NCBI RefSeq assembly: GCF_008931805.1
Contig: NZ_CP044399.1
Coordinates: forward strand, 2,728,001 to 2,792,000
Source of the DNA: Moritella marina ATCC 15381
GTDB taxonomy: Bacteria; Pseudomonadota; Gammaproteobacteria; Enterobacterales; Moritellaceae
Reading direction: 5' to 3'
Length of the DNA stretch: 64,000 nt
Shown: positions 35,673 to 44,610 of the stretch, in pieces
Layout of the letters: each line of letters opens with the position of its first letter
Numbering within the stretch: position 1 is the first letter of the stretch
Made by a program: the position numbers and the translations under genes
Notes under the pieces: model-generated
The model's database searches: none
What the model was told of the DNA's origin: nothing
Seen by the model: only the letters and a program-made list of their open reading frames with translations

Positions 35673-36170
35673 TTATAGTGCTTGAAGCGCTAATTCATAG
35701 TTAGCTTCATCAGTGATTTCAGCTACTAATTCGCTATGTGTAACAACACCTTCAGCATTGATACATACAACAGCACGCGTTGTTAAACCACGTAATGCGC
35801 CATCAGGGATTGCAACGCCGTAAGCTTGTGCAAACTCAGAGCTACGGAATGTTGATGCGTGCTGCACGTTTGCAATGCCTTCAACTTCACAAAAACGACC
35901 TGTCGCAAATGGTAGATCTGCAGAGACACATACTACTACAGTATTTTCTAGCGTTGCAGCAGCTTCATTGAAAGCGCGCACACCAGCAGCACATACTGGC
36001 GTATCGATACTTGGGAAAATATTTAGTACAACTTTCTTACCTTGTAAGCTAACAAGTGTTAAATCAGACAAGTCGCCAGCTGTTAATGAAAATGCCGGTG
36101 CTAATGAACCAACTGCTGGGATTGTGCCTGAAATGTTTACTGCGTCGCCTTGAAAAGTAACTTGAGTCAT
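35673..36170 (-). CDS. tpx: Thiol peroxidase Tpx
   Basis: A 165-residue atypical 2-Cys peroxiredoxin. The peroxidatic cysteine is in S-I-D-T-P-V-C-A-A-G-V-R (about residue 60) and the resolving cysteine in G-R-F-C-E-V (about 93), as in E. coli Tpx. It reduces alkyl and lipid peroxides with thioredoxin as donor, in the periplasm or cytoplasm. An exact FNR consensus box lies 50 bases upstream, in keeping with Tpx control by FNR/ArcA in E. coli. Confidence 0.95.
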   Translation of the reverse strand: MTQVTFQGDAVNISGTIPAVGSLAPAFSLTAGDLSDLTLVSLQGKKVVLNIFPSIDTPVCAAGVRAFNEAAATLENTVVVCVSADLPFATGRFCEVEGIANVQHASTFRSSEFAQAYGVAIPDGALRGLTTRAVVCINAEGVVTHSELVAEITDEANYELALQAL

Positions 36171-36219
36171 ATTTTTATCCTTTTTATTAACTGAATACGA
36201 TTAATACAAACCGCTTAAA

Positions 36220-36233
36220 TTGATCTAGATCAA
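36220..36233. promoter_or_regulatory. Consensus FNR box upstream of tpx
   Basis: TTGATCTAGATCAA matches the FNR consensus TTGAT-N4-ATCAA at all ten specified positions. It is a perfect palindrome 50 bases before the tpx start codon. Confidence 0.78.
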
Positions 36234-36344
36234 CAAATTGAGATGAAATATATATGCTTGTGCAAGCCATGTATACGCCTAATATGTAAGAAATTGTCAG
36301 GTCATACCTGTTAATCATTCGAGCTTAAATTAAAATGGTTATAA

Positions 36345-36379
36345 AAAAAGGGCGATGCATTAACTGCATCGCCCTTTTT
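36345..36379 (-). terminator. Terminator downstream of nagE
   Basis: AAAAAGGGCGATGCA pairs perfectly with TGCATCGCCCTTTTT. On the minus strand it follows the nagE stop by about 47 bases and ends in a T-run. Confidence 0.85.
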
Positions 36380-36425
36380 GTACCTCGCGGTTAACTACTC
36401 AGTAGCTAACTTCAGGGTAAAGATA

Positions 36426-37880
36426 TTACACCAGTTTTTTAAGTGCGTTAGCAACGAATTCAACTTGTGGACCAATCACGACTTGAACAGCAGTTTTACT
36501 TGGCTTGATTACACCAGGTACGTGGCGCTTAAGTTCAGCGTCATTTACTAAAGATGAATCTTTAACATCAAGACGTAGACGTGTTGCACAGTTATCAACG
36601 TGTACTAAGTTGTCTTTACCACCAACAAGTTCGAAAACTTTAGCAGCAACGTCAACGTGTGATGCTTTACCTGCTTTAGCCGGAGCTGTAGCTTCTTCAC
36701 CAGCATCTTCACGACCAGGTGTTTTAAGGTCAAACTTAACGATGATAGCGCGGAATGCAACGTAGTAGATTACGAAGAATGCAGCACCTTGAACAAGCAA
36801 CATGTACCACTGTGTAGCAAGTGGGTTACGTGAAGACAATACTAAATCAACTAGACCTGCACTGAAACCGAAACCTGCAATCCACTGCATTGATGCAGCG
36901 ATGAATACAGATACACCCGTTAAAAATGCATGTAGTACGAATAGCACTGGTGCAACGAACATGAATGAGAATTCTAGTGGCTCTGTAACACCAGTGAAGA
37001 ATGTTGCGAAACCAGCAGCCATCATGATAGATGTTACTTTGGCTTTGTTTTCAGGTTTAGCAGTATGGATGAACGCTAACGCTGCACCTAATAGACCAAA
37101 CATCATGATTGGGAAGAAACCAGCTTGGTACATACCAGTAACACCAACAGTTGCGTTGCCGTTTTCTAGTGATTGTGCGCCACCAAGGAAGTTAGGAATA
37201 TCATTAATACCAGCAACGTCAAACCAGAATACTGAGTTAAGTGCATGGTGAAGACCAACAGGGATAAGCATACGGTTAAAGAATGCGTAGATACCAGCGC
37301 CTGTAGGACCCATATCTTTAATGCTAGTACCGAAAGATACTAGACCATCAAAAATCATTGGCCAGATGTACATAAGTACAAACGATACGCCCATCATAAC
37401 GAAAGACGTTACGATTGGAACAAGACGACGACCACTGAAGAATGTAAGTGCTTTAGGCAGCTCAACTTCACTGAAGCGGTTGTAAAGTTCAGCAGAGATA
37501 ACACCAACTAGGATACCAACGAATTGGTTGTTGATTTTACCAAATGCAGCCGATACTTGGTCAGCGCCAACACCTTGGATAGCAGCAACTGCACCCGGTG
37601 AAAGTAGCGTTGTCACAACGAGGAAGCCAACAAGACCAGCAAGCGCGGCTGAACCGTCTTTGTCTTTTGACATACCATAAGCAACACCAACAGCAAATAG
37701 CAGAGACATGTTATCAATGATTGCAGCACCAGATTTGATGAAGAATGCAGCAAGCATGCTTTCGCCGCCCCATGCAACCGGATCAATCCAATAACCAATA
37801 CCCATTAATACAGCAGCAGCAGGTAGAACTGCTACTGGAACCATCAGTGCACGACCAATTTTTTGTAAATAGCTAAACAT
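36426..37880 (-). CDS. nagE: PTS N-acetylglucosamine transporter NagE (EIICB)
   Basis: A 484-residue membrane permease with an EIIC domain (residues 1-370, G-L-H-H-A-L-N-S-V-F-W at the sugar site, G-V-T-E-P-L-E-F-S-F) and a C-terminal EIIB domain (about 410-484) with phospho-cysteine in D-N-C-A-T-R-L-R-L-D. No EIIA domain is attached, unlike E. coli NagE, so it must use a separate EIIA (often Crr). It phosphorylates GlcNAc during import. Start M-F-S-Y-L-Q-K is placed at 37880; AAGGATG lies 15 bases earlier. Divergent from nagBA. Confidence 0.92.
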   Translation of the reverse strand: MFSYLQKIGRALMVPVAVLPAAAVLMGIGYWIDPVAWGGESMLAAFFIKSGAAIIDNMSLLFAVGVAYGMSKDKDGSAALAGLVGFLVVTTLLSPGAVAAIQGVGADQVSAAFGKINNQFVGILVGVISAELYNRFSEVELPKALTFFSGRRLVPIVTSFVMMGVSFVLMYIWPMIFDGLVSFGTSIKDMGPTGAGIYAFFNRMLIPVGLHHALNSVFWFDVAGINDIPNFLGGAQSLENGNATVGVTGMYQAGFFPIMMFGLLGAALAFIHTAKPENKAKVTSIMMAAGFATFFTGVTEPLEFSFMFVAPVLFVLHAFLTGVSVFIAASMQWIAGFGFSAGLVDLVLSSRNPLATQWYMLLVQGAAFFVIYYVAFRAIIVKFDLKTPGREDAGEEATAPAKAGKASHVDVAAKVFELVGGKDNLVHVDNCATRLRLDVKDSSLVNDAELKRHVPGVIKPSKTAVQVVIGPQVEFVANALKKLV

Positions 37881-37988
37881 AACAGCCATCATCCTTATCT
37901 TAAGTTTAAAATCCAATTAAATGTTTTGTTCTTGTTATGAAACTGTAGCAGTTCCATTACAAGAACAGACTTTGTACTTACTTCACAA

Positions 37989-38011
37989 CTTATTTCGTAA
38001 TGTAAAGTAAG
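37989..38011. promoter_or_regulatory. Candidate NagC operator between nagE and nagB
   Basis: CTTATTTCGTAATGTAAAG followed by TAAG is a 23-bp near-palindrome, with CTTATTT against AAAGTAAG as arms. Its length and T-rich/A-rich arms resemble NagC sites. The repressor gene is itself broken here. Confidence 0.45.
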
Positions 38012-38054
38012 AACGCGTTAATGACAAACCAAATTCACCTTTAATTCCCTGCAC

Positions 38055-38070
38055 TGTGATCTATTTCAAC
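38055..38070. promoter_or_regulatory. Candidate CRP site upstream of nagB
   Basis: TGTGATCTATTTCAAC matches the CRP consensus TGTGA-N6-TCACA in the left half completely and in three of five bases on the right. CRP control of nag genes is known in E. coli. Confidence 0.45.
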
Positions 38071-38173
38071 CATTTGAGCAGAAAAAGACAAGTTTTGATG
38101 GCTGGATCTGAAAACTTAATTTACAATTAAAAAAAAGTATCAATTATCCTTTAAAAACTATAGAGAGTATCGC

Positions 38174-38983
38174 ATGAGATTAATCCCTTTAACTACCCCT
38201 GCTCAAGTCGGTCGCTGGAGCGCTGCACATATCGTTAATAAAATTAACGCGTTTAATCCAACTGCAGATAAACCATTCGTTTTAGGTTTACCAACTGGCG
38301 GTACTCCACTTACTACATATAAAGAACTAATCAAATTATACCAAGCTGGTGACGTTAGTTTTAAACACGTAGTTACTTTCAATATGGATGAATATGTTGG
38401 TATTGATAAGCACCACGCAGAAAGCTATTACACATTTATGCACAGCAACTTTTTCGATCACGTAGATATTCAAGCAGACAACATTAATCTACTAAACGGC
38501 CAAGCTGAAAATTTAGAAGCTGAATGTCAACGCTACGAAGACAAAATCAAAAGCTACGGTAAAATCAACCTATTCATGGGTGGCGTAGGTGTTGATGGTC
38601 ATATCGCATTTAACGAACCAGCATCATCACTGGCTTCACGTACACGTGTTAAAACACTGACTGAAGATACACGCATTGTTAACTCACGTTTCTTCGACAA
38701 TGACATTAACCAAGTACCTAAATTAGCATTAACTGTTGGTGTGGGTACATTACTAGACGCTGAAGAAGTACTTATCCTAATTACAGGTCATAACAAAGCG
38801 CAAGCACTACAAGCTGCTGTTGAAGGTTCTGTTAACCACCTTTGGACTGTCACTGCACTGCAATTACACGCAAAATCAATCATTGCTTGTGATGAACCTG
38901 CAACGATGGAATTAAAAGTTAAAACAGTACGTTACTTTACTCAGCTAGAAGCACAAAACATTCAAAGCTTTATTGCGGAGTAA
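38174..38983 (+). CDS. nagB: Glucosamine-6-phosphate deaminase NagB
   Basis: A 269-residue hexosamine-phosphate isomerase/deaminase. It contains [16 protein letters not shown], and [14 protein letters not shown] with the catalytic Asp and His. It converts glucosamine-6-phosphate to fructose-6-phosphate and ammonia. It forms an operon with nagA (four bases apart) and nagC, the same order as E. coli nagBAC. Divergent from nagE. Length matches the E. coli enzyme. Confidence 0.96.
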   Translation: MRLIPLTTPAQVGRWSAAHIVNKINAFNPTADKPFVLGLPTGGTPLTTYKELIKLYQAGDVSFKHVVTFNMDEYVGIDKHHAESYYTFMHSNFFDHVDIQADNINLLNGQAENLEAECQRYEDKIKSYGKINLFMGGVGVDGHIAFNEPASSLASRTRVKTLTEDTRIVNSRFFDNDINQVPKLALTVGVGTLLDAEEVLILITGHNKAQALQAAVEGSVNHLWTVTALQLHAKSIIACDEPATMELKVKTVRYFTQLEAQNIQSFIAE

Positions 38984-38987
38984 GTCT

Positions 38988-40124
38988 ATGTATGCACTCA
39001 CTAATTGTACTATCTACACAAACGACAGTGTGTTAACTGAGCACTGTGTAATTGTCGATGGTGAATACATTCATGATCTTGTTACGCTTGCTAATTGCCC
39101 TGCTGATATTAAAAAGATTGACCTTGCTGGCGCCAGCTTAACCGCTGGTTTCATTGACCTGCAGCTTAATGGCTGTGGTGGTGTCCTATTTAACACGGAT
39201 ATCAGTGTTAAAACGCTTGAGATCATGCAAGAAACCAATGAACGCTTTGGTTGTACCAGTTACTTGCCTACGCTAATCACGGCTACCGATGATGCAATGA
39301 AATCTGCAATCGATACCATGACAGCTTATTTAGCTAAGCACAGTAACCAAGCGCTGGGTTTGCATTTAGAAGGGCCTTACCTTTCTGTTGCGAAAAAAGG
39401 TATTCATAGCAGTGACCTTATTCGCCGTAGTGAACAAGCAATGATCGACCACATCAGCAGTAACAGTGCCGTGATTAGCAAAGTAACCTTAGCACCAGAA
39501 AATACTGACGCGGCACATATTAGCCAATTAACCGCAGCAGATGTTTTAGTATCCGTTGGCCACACCAATGCTACGTATACCGAATGTATGCAAGGCTTTG
39601 ATGCGGGTGCTCGTTTTGCTACTCACCTGTTTAACGCGATGACGTCTATTACTGGTCGTGATCCGGGGGTGGTTGGGGCGATTTACGATCATCAAGACGT
39701 TTACGCCGGTATTATCGTTGATGGCCACCATGTCGATTACGCCAATGTGCGTATGAGTCATAAGCTAATGGGTGAAAAATTAGTCTTAGTGACTGATGCA
39801 GTTGCCCCTGCCGGTGCTAACATCGAATCTTTTGACTTCGTTGGCACAGAAGTGTTCTATCGTGATGGTAAATGCGTTGGTGCCGATGGTACACTAGGCG
39901 GCTCAGCATTAACTATGATCGAAGCGGTTGAAAACACAGTGAAACACGTAGGCATACCGCTAGATGAAACACTGCGCATGGCAAATCTATACCCAGCAAA
40001 AGCAATCGGTGTAGAGGATAAGCTTGGTAGCATTGCTAAAGGCAAAGTAGCCAATTTAACCGCCTTTGATGCAGACTTCACTGTAATCAAAACGATCGTC
40101 AACGGACAAGTGAAAAGCTTCTAA
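38988..40124 (+). CDS. nagA: N-acetylglucosamine-6-phosphate deacetylase NagA
   Basis: A 378-residue amidohydrolase. Metal and substrate motifs are [22 protein letters not shown] and V-T-D-A-V-A-P with the catalytic Asp. It removes acetate from GlcNAc-6-phosphate made by NagE and hands glucosamine-6-phosphate to NagB. A longer frame starts 15 bases earlier inside nagB, but GGAGTAAGTCT before ATG 38988 decides the start. The frame and family length are intact. Confidence 0.95.
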   Translation: MYALTNCTIYTNDSVLTEHCVIVDGEYIHDLVTLANCPADIKKIDLAGASLTAGFIDLQLNGCGGVLFNTDISVKTLEIMQETNERFGCTSYLPTLITATDDAMKSAIDTMTAYLAKHSNQALGLHLEGPYLSVAKKGIHSSDLIRRSEQAMIDHISSNSAVISKVTLAPENTDAAHISQLTAADVLVSVGHTNATYTECMQGFDAGARFATHLFNAMTSITGRDPGVVGAIYDHQDVYAGIIVDGHHVDYANVRMSHKLMGEKLVLVTDAVAPAGANIESFDFVGTEVFYRDGKCVGADGTLGGSALTMIEAVENTVKHVGIPLDETLRMANLYPAKAIGVEDKLGSIAKGKVANLTAFDADFTVIKTIVNGQVKSF

Positions 40125-40126
40125 TT

Positions 40127-41349
40127 ATGAAACATAGCCCAGTCGCAAATATTGAATTTATAAAACAAGTGAATACCGCCTCTGTTTATCGCCTTATCGA
40201 TGAACAAAAGCAAATTTCACGTGTTGATTTAGCAAAACTTAGTGAGCTCGCGCCTGCTAGTATTACTAAAATGACACGCCAATTAATGGCGTCTGGGTTA
40301 ATTAAAGAAGTCGCACAACAAGCCTCTACAGGTGGTCGACCTGCTATCTCACTCACTTGCGAGATAGATCCATTTGTCTTTCTGAGTTGTAAGCTTGGTC
40401 GTAATAATTTAACGATCGCCTTGCATGATATTGCAGGGATTAAGCTCAGCAGCTATCGTGTTGCGTTAAGCACTGCGCCAAACAACGATGTGATCCCGTT
40501 TTTATTAACACACATAGCTGATTTTATTAGCGCCAATATCGATTCAGCGAAACAAACGCTAATCGCCATTGCGGTGACATCTCCAGGTTTAATCGACCGT
40601 GAGTCTGGCACCATAGTGTACTTACCGAAACATAACTTAAAAGATATCCCACTTGGGAAAATGATCACTAAAGCATTTAATGTACCCGCTTTTATTGCCA
40701 ATCATACCCAGTCGTTATCTTTGGCTGAACTATATTTTGGTGCAGCGCAAGATTGTGAAGACAGCGTCTTACTGTCGGTACATGATGGTGTTGGCTCTGG
40801 TATTATCAATAACGGTAAAATCTTTACTAATTACAATAACCAAGTCGGTGAAATCGGACATATCCGCATTGACCCTCTTGGTTTGCCTTGTCACTGTGGT
40901 AGCCATGGCTGCTTAGAAACATCGCCTCTAATGAAGCAATTCTAAAACAGGTCACAGGCTTAATTAAGCAAGGTCATGAGACTGCATTAACACTTGAAAA
41001 TCTAAGCATTGAAACTATTTGCAGCGCAGCAAACAACGGTGATGAATTAGCAGTGCAAGTATTGCAACGTGTCAGTAAATTGCTCGGCCAAGCCATCGCG
41101 ATTATAGTCAATTTATTTAACCCACAGAAGGTGTTAATTAAAGGCGAGATCGTCGCAGCAAAAGCACTTATCTTCCCGATTATTGAACACAGCGTACAAC
41201 AACATGCTTTAGGCAGTTTCGTACCGAACCTCGTAATAAGTGAAGCAGAGTTTCAAAATGAACCATCAATGGCTGGAGTAGCGCTAGTACGCAAATCACT
41301 ATTAGAAGGGGCATTACTAAGCCATATCATCAATGAGCAAGACGCCTAG
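40127..41349 (+). pseudogene. nagC: ROK-family repressor NagC, frameshifted
   Basis: The first frame (40127-40945) carries the winged helix-turn-helix, the sugar-kinase-like ROK domain and the Zn motif C-H-C-G-S-H-G-C-L-E-T, then ends in five odd residues. From 40921 another frame continues as I-A-S-N-E-A-I-L-K-Q-V-T-G-L-I-K through to 41349 with normal NagC sequence. Adding one base after 40920 restores a single 407-codon gene, the family length (about 406). This looks like a one-base deletion in GAAAC-ATC, real or a sequencing error. If real, the second half of the ROK domain is lost and repression of the nag genes should fail. Confidence 0.85.
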
Positions 41350-41390
41350 TCTAGTCCAGTTCTGTATCGCTCATAACGCGTAAATACCAC

Positions 41391-41419
41391 AACCCAAATG
41401 ACATCCGTTCGTTTGGGTT
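41391..41419 (+). terminator. Hairpin after nagC
   Basis: AACCCAAA and TTTGGGTT form an 8-bp stem 40 bases past the nagC stop. The downstream T-tract is weak (ATCCCTTCTT). Confidence 0.5.
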
Positions 41420-41510
41420 ATCCCTTCTTCCATTGCTTATCATTATTACTTTTATTTGTTATAATCCACTTTATTCAGCACTGCTGGAACATTCCCTTTA
41501 TTGACTGTTA

Positions 41511-41852
41511 ATGAGTATCAATATGCATTTTGATGACAATATCCGCATGGTTTTCTCGACTGAAACTGGCCGTATTAAAGAAGAAAAACAAGTTGAAGTG
41601 GCACCTGAAGGTGACGGTATCGTGCGTATTCGCCGTGAAACAAAAGGTCGTAAAGGCAAAGGCGCGACGACAATTAGTGGCATCGATTTACCTGAAAAAG
41701 ATTTAAAAGCACTGGCGAAAGAATTGAAAAAGAAGAGTGGCGTAGGCGGCAGCGTTAAGGACTTCATCATCGAAATACAAGGTGATCAACGTGACATGGC
41801 TAAAGCATTCTTAGAAAAAAAAGGCTACACAGTAAAACTTGCAGGTGGCTAA
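41511..41852 (+). CDS. yciH: SUI1-domain translation factor YciH
   Basis: A 113-residue protein with the eIF1/SUI1 fold (R-R-E-T-K-G-R-K-G-K-G-A-T-T-I-S-G-I-D-L, then G-V-G-G-S-V-K-D-F-I-I-E-I-Q-G-D and K-V... K-L-A-G-G at the end). It resembles E. coli YciH closely in its last 80 residues (K-L-A-G-G end). YciH affects start-site fidelity at the 30S subunit under stress. The N-terminal start M-S-I-N-M-H-F-D-D is family-like. No strong terminator follows. Confidence 0.92.
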   Translation: MSINMHFDDNIRMVFSTETGRIKEEKQVEVAPEGDGIVRIRRETKGRKGKGATTISGIDLPEKDLKALAKELKKKSGVGGSVKDFIIEIQGDQRDMAKAFLEKKGYTVKLAGG

Positions 41853-41920
41853 GCTTACTATCGTTATCAATGCGCGAGTGTAAATGGAAGCGCATTGATA
41901 ATGCTCGTACGTACTTATCT

Positions 41921-42208
41921 CTAATCATGAAGCTGAATATCAGAGTTATCATTGTAGCTATAGTTCAACGCAGTATGACTATCTCTAGATACCTCTATAT
42001 TATCAGTCCATTCTATATAGGTATTCGTATTGCCTAATGGCTGAGGATATAAAAATGGCATTGCATTATTATCTATCCTGCCATCAAAATAATGCCCCCC
42101 GCCCCTGTTATTATCAGGCCAGTCAGAATGATCCGGTTCCTCACCAGTATTACTGCAACCAGCCAAAAATCCAAACATCACAATGGTTATCATAATAAGT
42201 TTCATCAT
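41921..42208 (-). CDS. Small lipoprotein, unknown
   Basis: A 95-residue protein with a lipobox (M-M-K-L-I-M-I-T-I-V-M-F-G-F-L-A-G-C). The mature part after C18 is polar, rich in Asn, Asp, Gly and Tyr, with no predicted membrane segment. No family recognised. Stands alone between yciH and the FMN riboswitch, read convergently with yciH. Confidence 0.6.
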   Translation of the reverse strand: MMKLIMITIVMFGFLAGCSNTGEEPDHSDWPDNNRGGGHYFDGRIDNNAMPFLYPQPLGNTNTYIEWTDNIEVSRDSHTALNYSYNDNSDIQLHD

Positions 42209-42389
42209 TCACTCCTCATTTTATTGCGAATACAACTAACGATGAATCAATTATAAATTAACTATAGCCCCAACAACGATAGCCGTCACCTTAACAGCCC
42301 CTTCTATACACCTTTAAACACTTGTCATTTTTATCAAATCAAGGCACCATGACCTTGTCGGTAGTGATCGGATGATCCACTGTACGACA

Positions 42390-42626
42390 TAATTCTCAGG
42401 GCGGGGTGTAATTCCCCACCGGCGGTAATAATCAGGTATACGATCCTGTCGTAGCCTATTTCAGCCCGCGAGCGCCTAAGTGGCTTCTTATTTATAGTAT
42501 CTGTTGATGTATAAATTTCCATTTAGGGTCAGCAGATCTGGTGAACGCTATGCCATATAGCCTAGTCCAGAGCCGACGGTAATGAACATATTCATCGAAT
42601 GTGTCTAAGTCCGGATGAGAGAGAAT
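42390..42626 (+). promoter_or_regulatory. FMN riboswitch (RFN element) upstream of ribB
   Basis: The conserved parts are all visible in order: TCTCAGGGCGGGGTG, TTCCCCACCGGCGGTA, then CAGCCCGCGAGCG, GTCAGCAGATCTGGTGA, CCAGAGCCGACGGT and finally TCCGGATGAGAGAGAAT. It binds FMN and cuts ribB expression when flavin is plentiful. An apparent 62-codon frame on the opposite strand within it is an artefact. Confidence 0.95.
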
Positions 42627-42628
42627 AT

Positions 42629-42673
42629 AAGATACGTTAACGTCTGCCTTGGTAGATGGCTAATAACGTATCT
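42629..42673 (+). promoter_or_regulatory. Expression-platform hairpin of the FMN riboswitch
   Basis: AGATACGTTA pairs with TAACGTATCT across a 25-base loop directly after the aptamer. No T-run follows; the sequence continues to a C/T-rich stretch and the ribB ribosome-binding site. It likely works by sequestering or freeing the translation start. Confidence 0.6.
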
Positions 42674-42738
42674 CTAATTCTGCACGCCCTGATTCTGGAA
42701 CCCCATATTTTTATAGTTGTATATTAAGGATTAAAACC

Positions 42739-43392
42739 ATGAATCAGTCTTTACTTTCCCCTTTTGGCGACGCAATCACACGTGTTGAAACCGCACTAAC
42801 TGCATTACGTTTAGGCAAAGGGGTTTTAGTTGTTGATGATGAAGACCGCGAAAATGAAGGCGATATGGTCTATGCGGCAGAGTCGCTAACCAATGAACAG
42901 ATGGCATTACTGATCCGTGAAGGCAGTGGTATTGTGTGTGTTTGCTTACCAGATGAACGTGTTAAACATTTAGAGTTAGCGCCGATGGTGGAGAATAACT
43001 CGAGCCAATACGGCACTGCGTTTACAGTTAGTATTGAGGCGGCTGTCGGTGTGACAACAGGTGTATCTGCTGCAGATCGTGTTACCACGATTAAAGCAGC
43101 TATTGCTGATAACGCAATGCCAAGCGATCTTGCTCGCCCAGGACATGTTTATCCACTACGCGCACAACCCGGTGGTGTATTAACACGTCGCGGTCATACC
43201 GAAGGTACTATCGATTTAATGAAACTAGCAGGGTTAAAACCAGCAGGCGTATTATGTGAAGTCACGAACCCTGATGGTACGATGGCGCGTTTACCTGAAA
43301 TCATTACCTTTGGTGAAACGCATGACTTACCGGTATTAACGATTGAAGATATCGTCACTTATCGTAATGCACTGTTAGAACAAGTAAGCTAA
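42739..43392 (+). CDS. ribB: 3,4-dihydroxy-2-butanone 4-phosphate synthase RibB
   Basis: A 217-residue single-domain DHBP synthase. It has the acidic metal motif [10 protein letters not shown], then [17 protein letters not shown] and [11 protein letters not shown]. It makes the four-carbon unit of riboflavin from ribulose-5-phosphate. No GTP cyclohydrolase II domain is fused. It is the only gene under the FMN riboswitch and ends at a good terminator, so it is monocistronic as in E. coli. The leader from riboswitch to ATG is about 110 bases. Confidence 0.96.
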   Translation: MNQSLLSPFGDAITRVETALTALRLGKGVLVVDDEDRENEGDMVYAAESLTNEQMALLIREGSGIVCVCLPDERVKHLELAPMVENNSSQYGTAFTVSIEAAVGVTTGVSAADRVTTIKAAIADNAMPSDLARPGHVYPLRAQPGGVLTRRGHTEGTIDLMKLAGLKPAGVLCEVTNPDGTMARLPEIITFGETHDLPVLTIEDIVTYRNALLEQVS

Positions 43393-43398
43393 TACATA

Positions 43399-43432
43399 AA
43401 AAGGCACTGTCGGTTAACCAGCAGTGCCTTTT
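43399..43432 (+). terminator. ribB terminator
   Basis: AAAAGGCACTG and CAGTGCCTTTT form an 11-bp stem with a 12-base loop, directly after the ribB stop. Confidence 0.85.
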
Positions 43433-43479
43433 GAATCGTTATTCTAGGTATTAACTCAAACAATAAGCTAAACATTTAA

Positions 43480-43953
43480 TTAGCTAGTTGCGCTCGGTAT
43501 CTTACTATCAGCTTTAGCCTCGATTTTAGTCTTAGTATCGACATTAATTTTAGTTTCAGCATTGCCCGTTTTATGCATCGCAACTTTAATAAAGAACACC
43601 ATAAACACTAAATCGTTTAAACCATAAATAGTATAGAAAATACCAGCAAGTAAATCTATTTCGTACAGGGTGAATAAGTTATTTGTTGCTAACCAGTATA
43701 CCCACGCGCATACATACACCAACTTTTCGACAGCAAAAGCTGATACTAATAAGCGAATACTGCCTTTCGTCATCGCTGCCGCAAAATAAGCGAGCCCCCA
43801 TACCATAATCATCACTAAACCAAAATTAGACATAACAATCGGGTCTGCTTCATTAATGGCGGTATTACTGAATAATTGCGAGAATGTCAGTACACCAGCA
43901 ATATTAACCAAAGCTGCTAATATAAGGCCGAATTTGATTACCTTGCTATTCAT
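43480..43953 (-). CDS. Four-helix membrane protein, unknown
   Basis: A 157-residue protein with four predicted membrane helices (about 7-28, 42-64, 68-88 and 98-125) and a charged, Lys/Thr-rich cytoplasmic tail (K-I-N-V-D-T-K-T-K-I-E-A-K-A-D). No family recognised with confidence. The gene is preceded by GGAG at good distance (rev of CTCC at 43970). It is convergent with ribB. Nothing in the neighbours suggests a role. Confidence 0.65.
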   Translation of the reverse strand: MNSKVIKFGLILAALVNIAGVLTFSQLFSNTAINEADPIVMSNFGLVMIMVWGLAYFAAAMTKGSIRLLVSAFAVEKLVYVCAWVYWLATNNLFTLYEIDLLAGIFYTIYGLNDLVFMVFFIKVAMHKTGNAETKINVDTKTKIEAKADSKIPSATS

Positions 43954-44248
43954 TATGATCTCCTTAGTAAATTTGATATAAACTCTTGGTTTACGACAAC
44001 AATATAAGCCATAAAATCCAATCTTATTTATAACTCTCTTTAAAATTTAGTCACGATCACAACAATAATCTCATCAAAAACCACATATTAATCTGCGCGG
44101 GCCCCTTATTGACAGATAGCTTTATAAAATACCACTGAATTGGCGGAAATAGAGACGTTTGAAATATACATTTTTGGACGAGTTTAAATGTAGTATATGG
44201 CGTTAAACCGAGCTAAGTATGGGGGGGATATAAATAGCAATAACGATA
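43954..44248. other. Intergenic region, nothing recognised
   Basis: About 295 AT-rich bases with no open frame of note. A run of seven G at about 44221 is conspicuous but has no assigned meaning. Confidence 0.4.
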
Positions 44249-44410
44249 CTATTTTTTTATAATGCTATTTTTGACAATATTCGTTTTAACTAGCTTAGTT
44301 TTGACCAGTTTCGTTGAATGACGGCTATAGCTAACAATACTGCTAACAAAAAACCAGCACGGCAAAATCATTATAAAAACAACCAATAACGCATAATAAT
44401 AGAAAGCCAT
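44249..44410 (-). CDS. Small single-pass membrane protein, unknown
   Basis: A 53-residue protein starting M-A-F-Y-Y-Y-A-L-L-V-V with one hydrophobic helix (residues 3-28) and a basic tail holding the repeat T-K-L-V-K-T-K-L-V-K-T-N-I-V-K. A strong ribosome-binding site (GAGGA) lies four bases before this ATG, while the longer frame to 44458 has none. The positive-outside or inside sense is probably N-out, C-in. No family recognised. Confidence 0.5.
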   Translation of the reverse strand: MAFYYYALLVVFIMILPCWFFVSSIVSYSRHSTKLVKTKLVKTNIVKNSIIKK

Positions 44411-44565
44411 ACAGTCCTCTTTTAGCTCGCATAGAAATAATGTTGAATCCTTCAACAATAAACAAGACTACCAACAATTGGTTAGTTTAATAGGCGTTAT
44501 GCAAGAATAGCGGTTATTTAATTTTGTTTTGCGGCAAGGATCATATTTCATCACATTCAGTAATG

Positions 44566-44599
44566 AAGCAGCGCTATGATAAAGCTCATAGCGCTGCTT
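44566..44599 (-). terminator. Perfect 14-bp hairpin after ybbP
   Basis: AAGCAGCGCTATGA pairs with TCATAGCGCTGCTT around a 6-base loop, 11 bases after the ybbP stop on the minus strand. There is a T-run only on the plus-strand side. It could be a terminator or a stabilising 3' hairpin. Confidence 0.55.
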
Positions 44600-44610
44600 T
44601 TCAGGATAAG

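Noticed and set aside
42334-42522. 62-codon frame on the minus strand
   Set aside because: It lies wholly antisense to the conserved parts of the FMN riboswitch and has no family resemblance.
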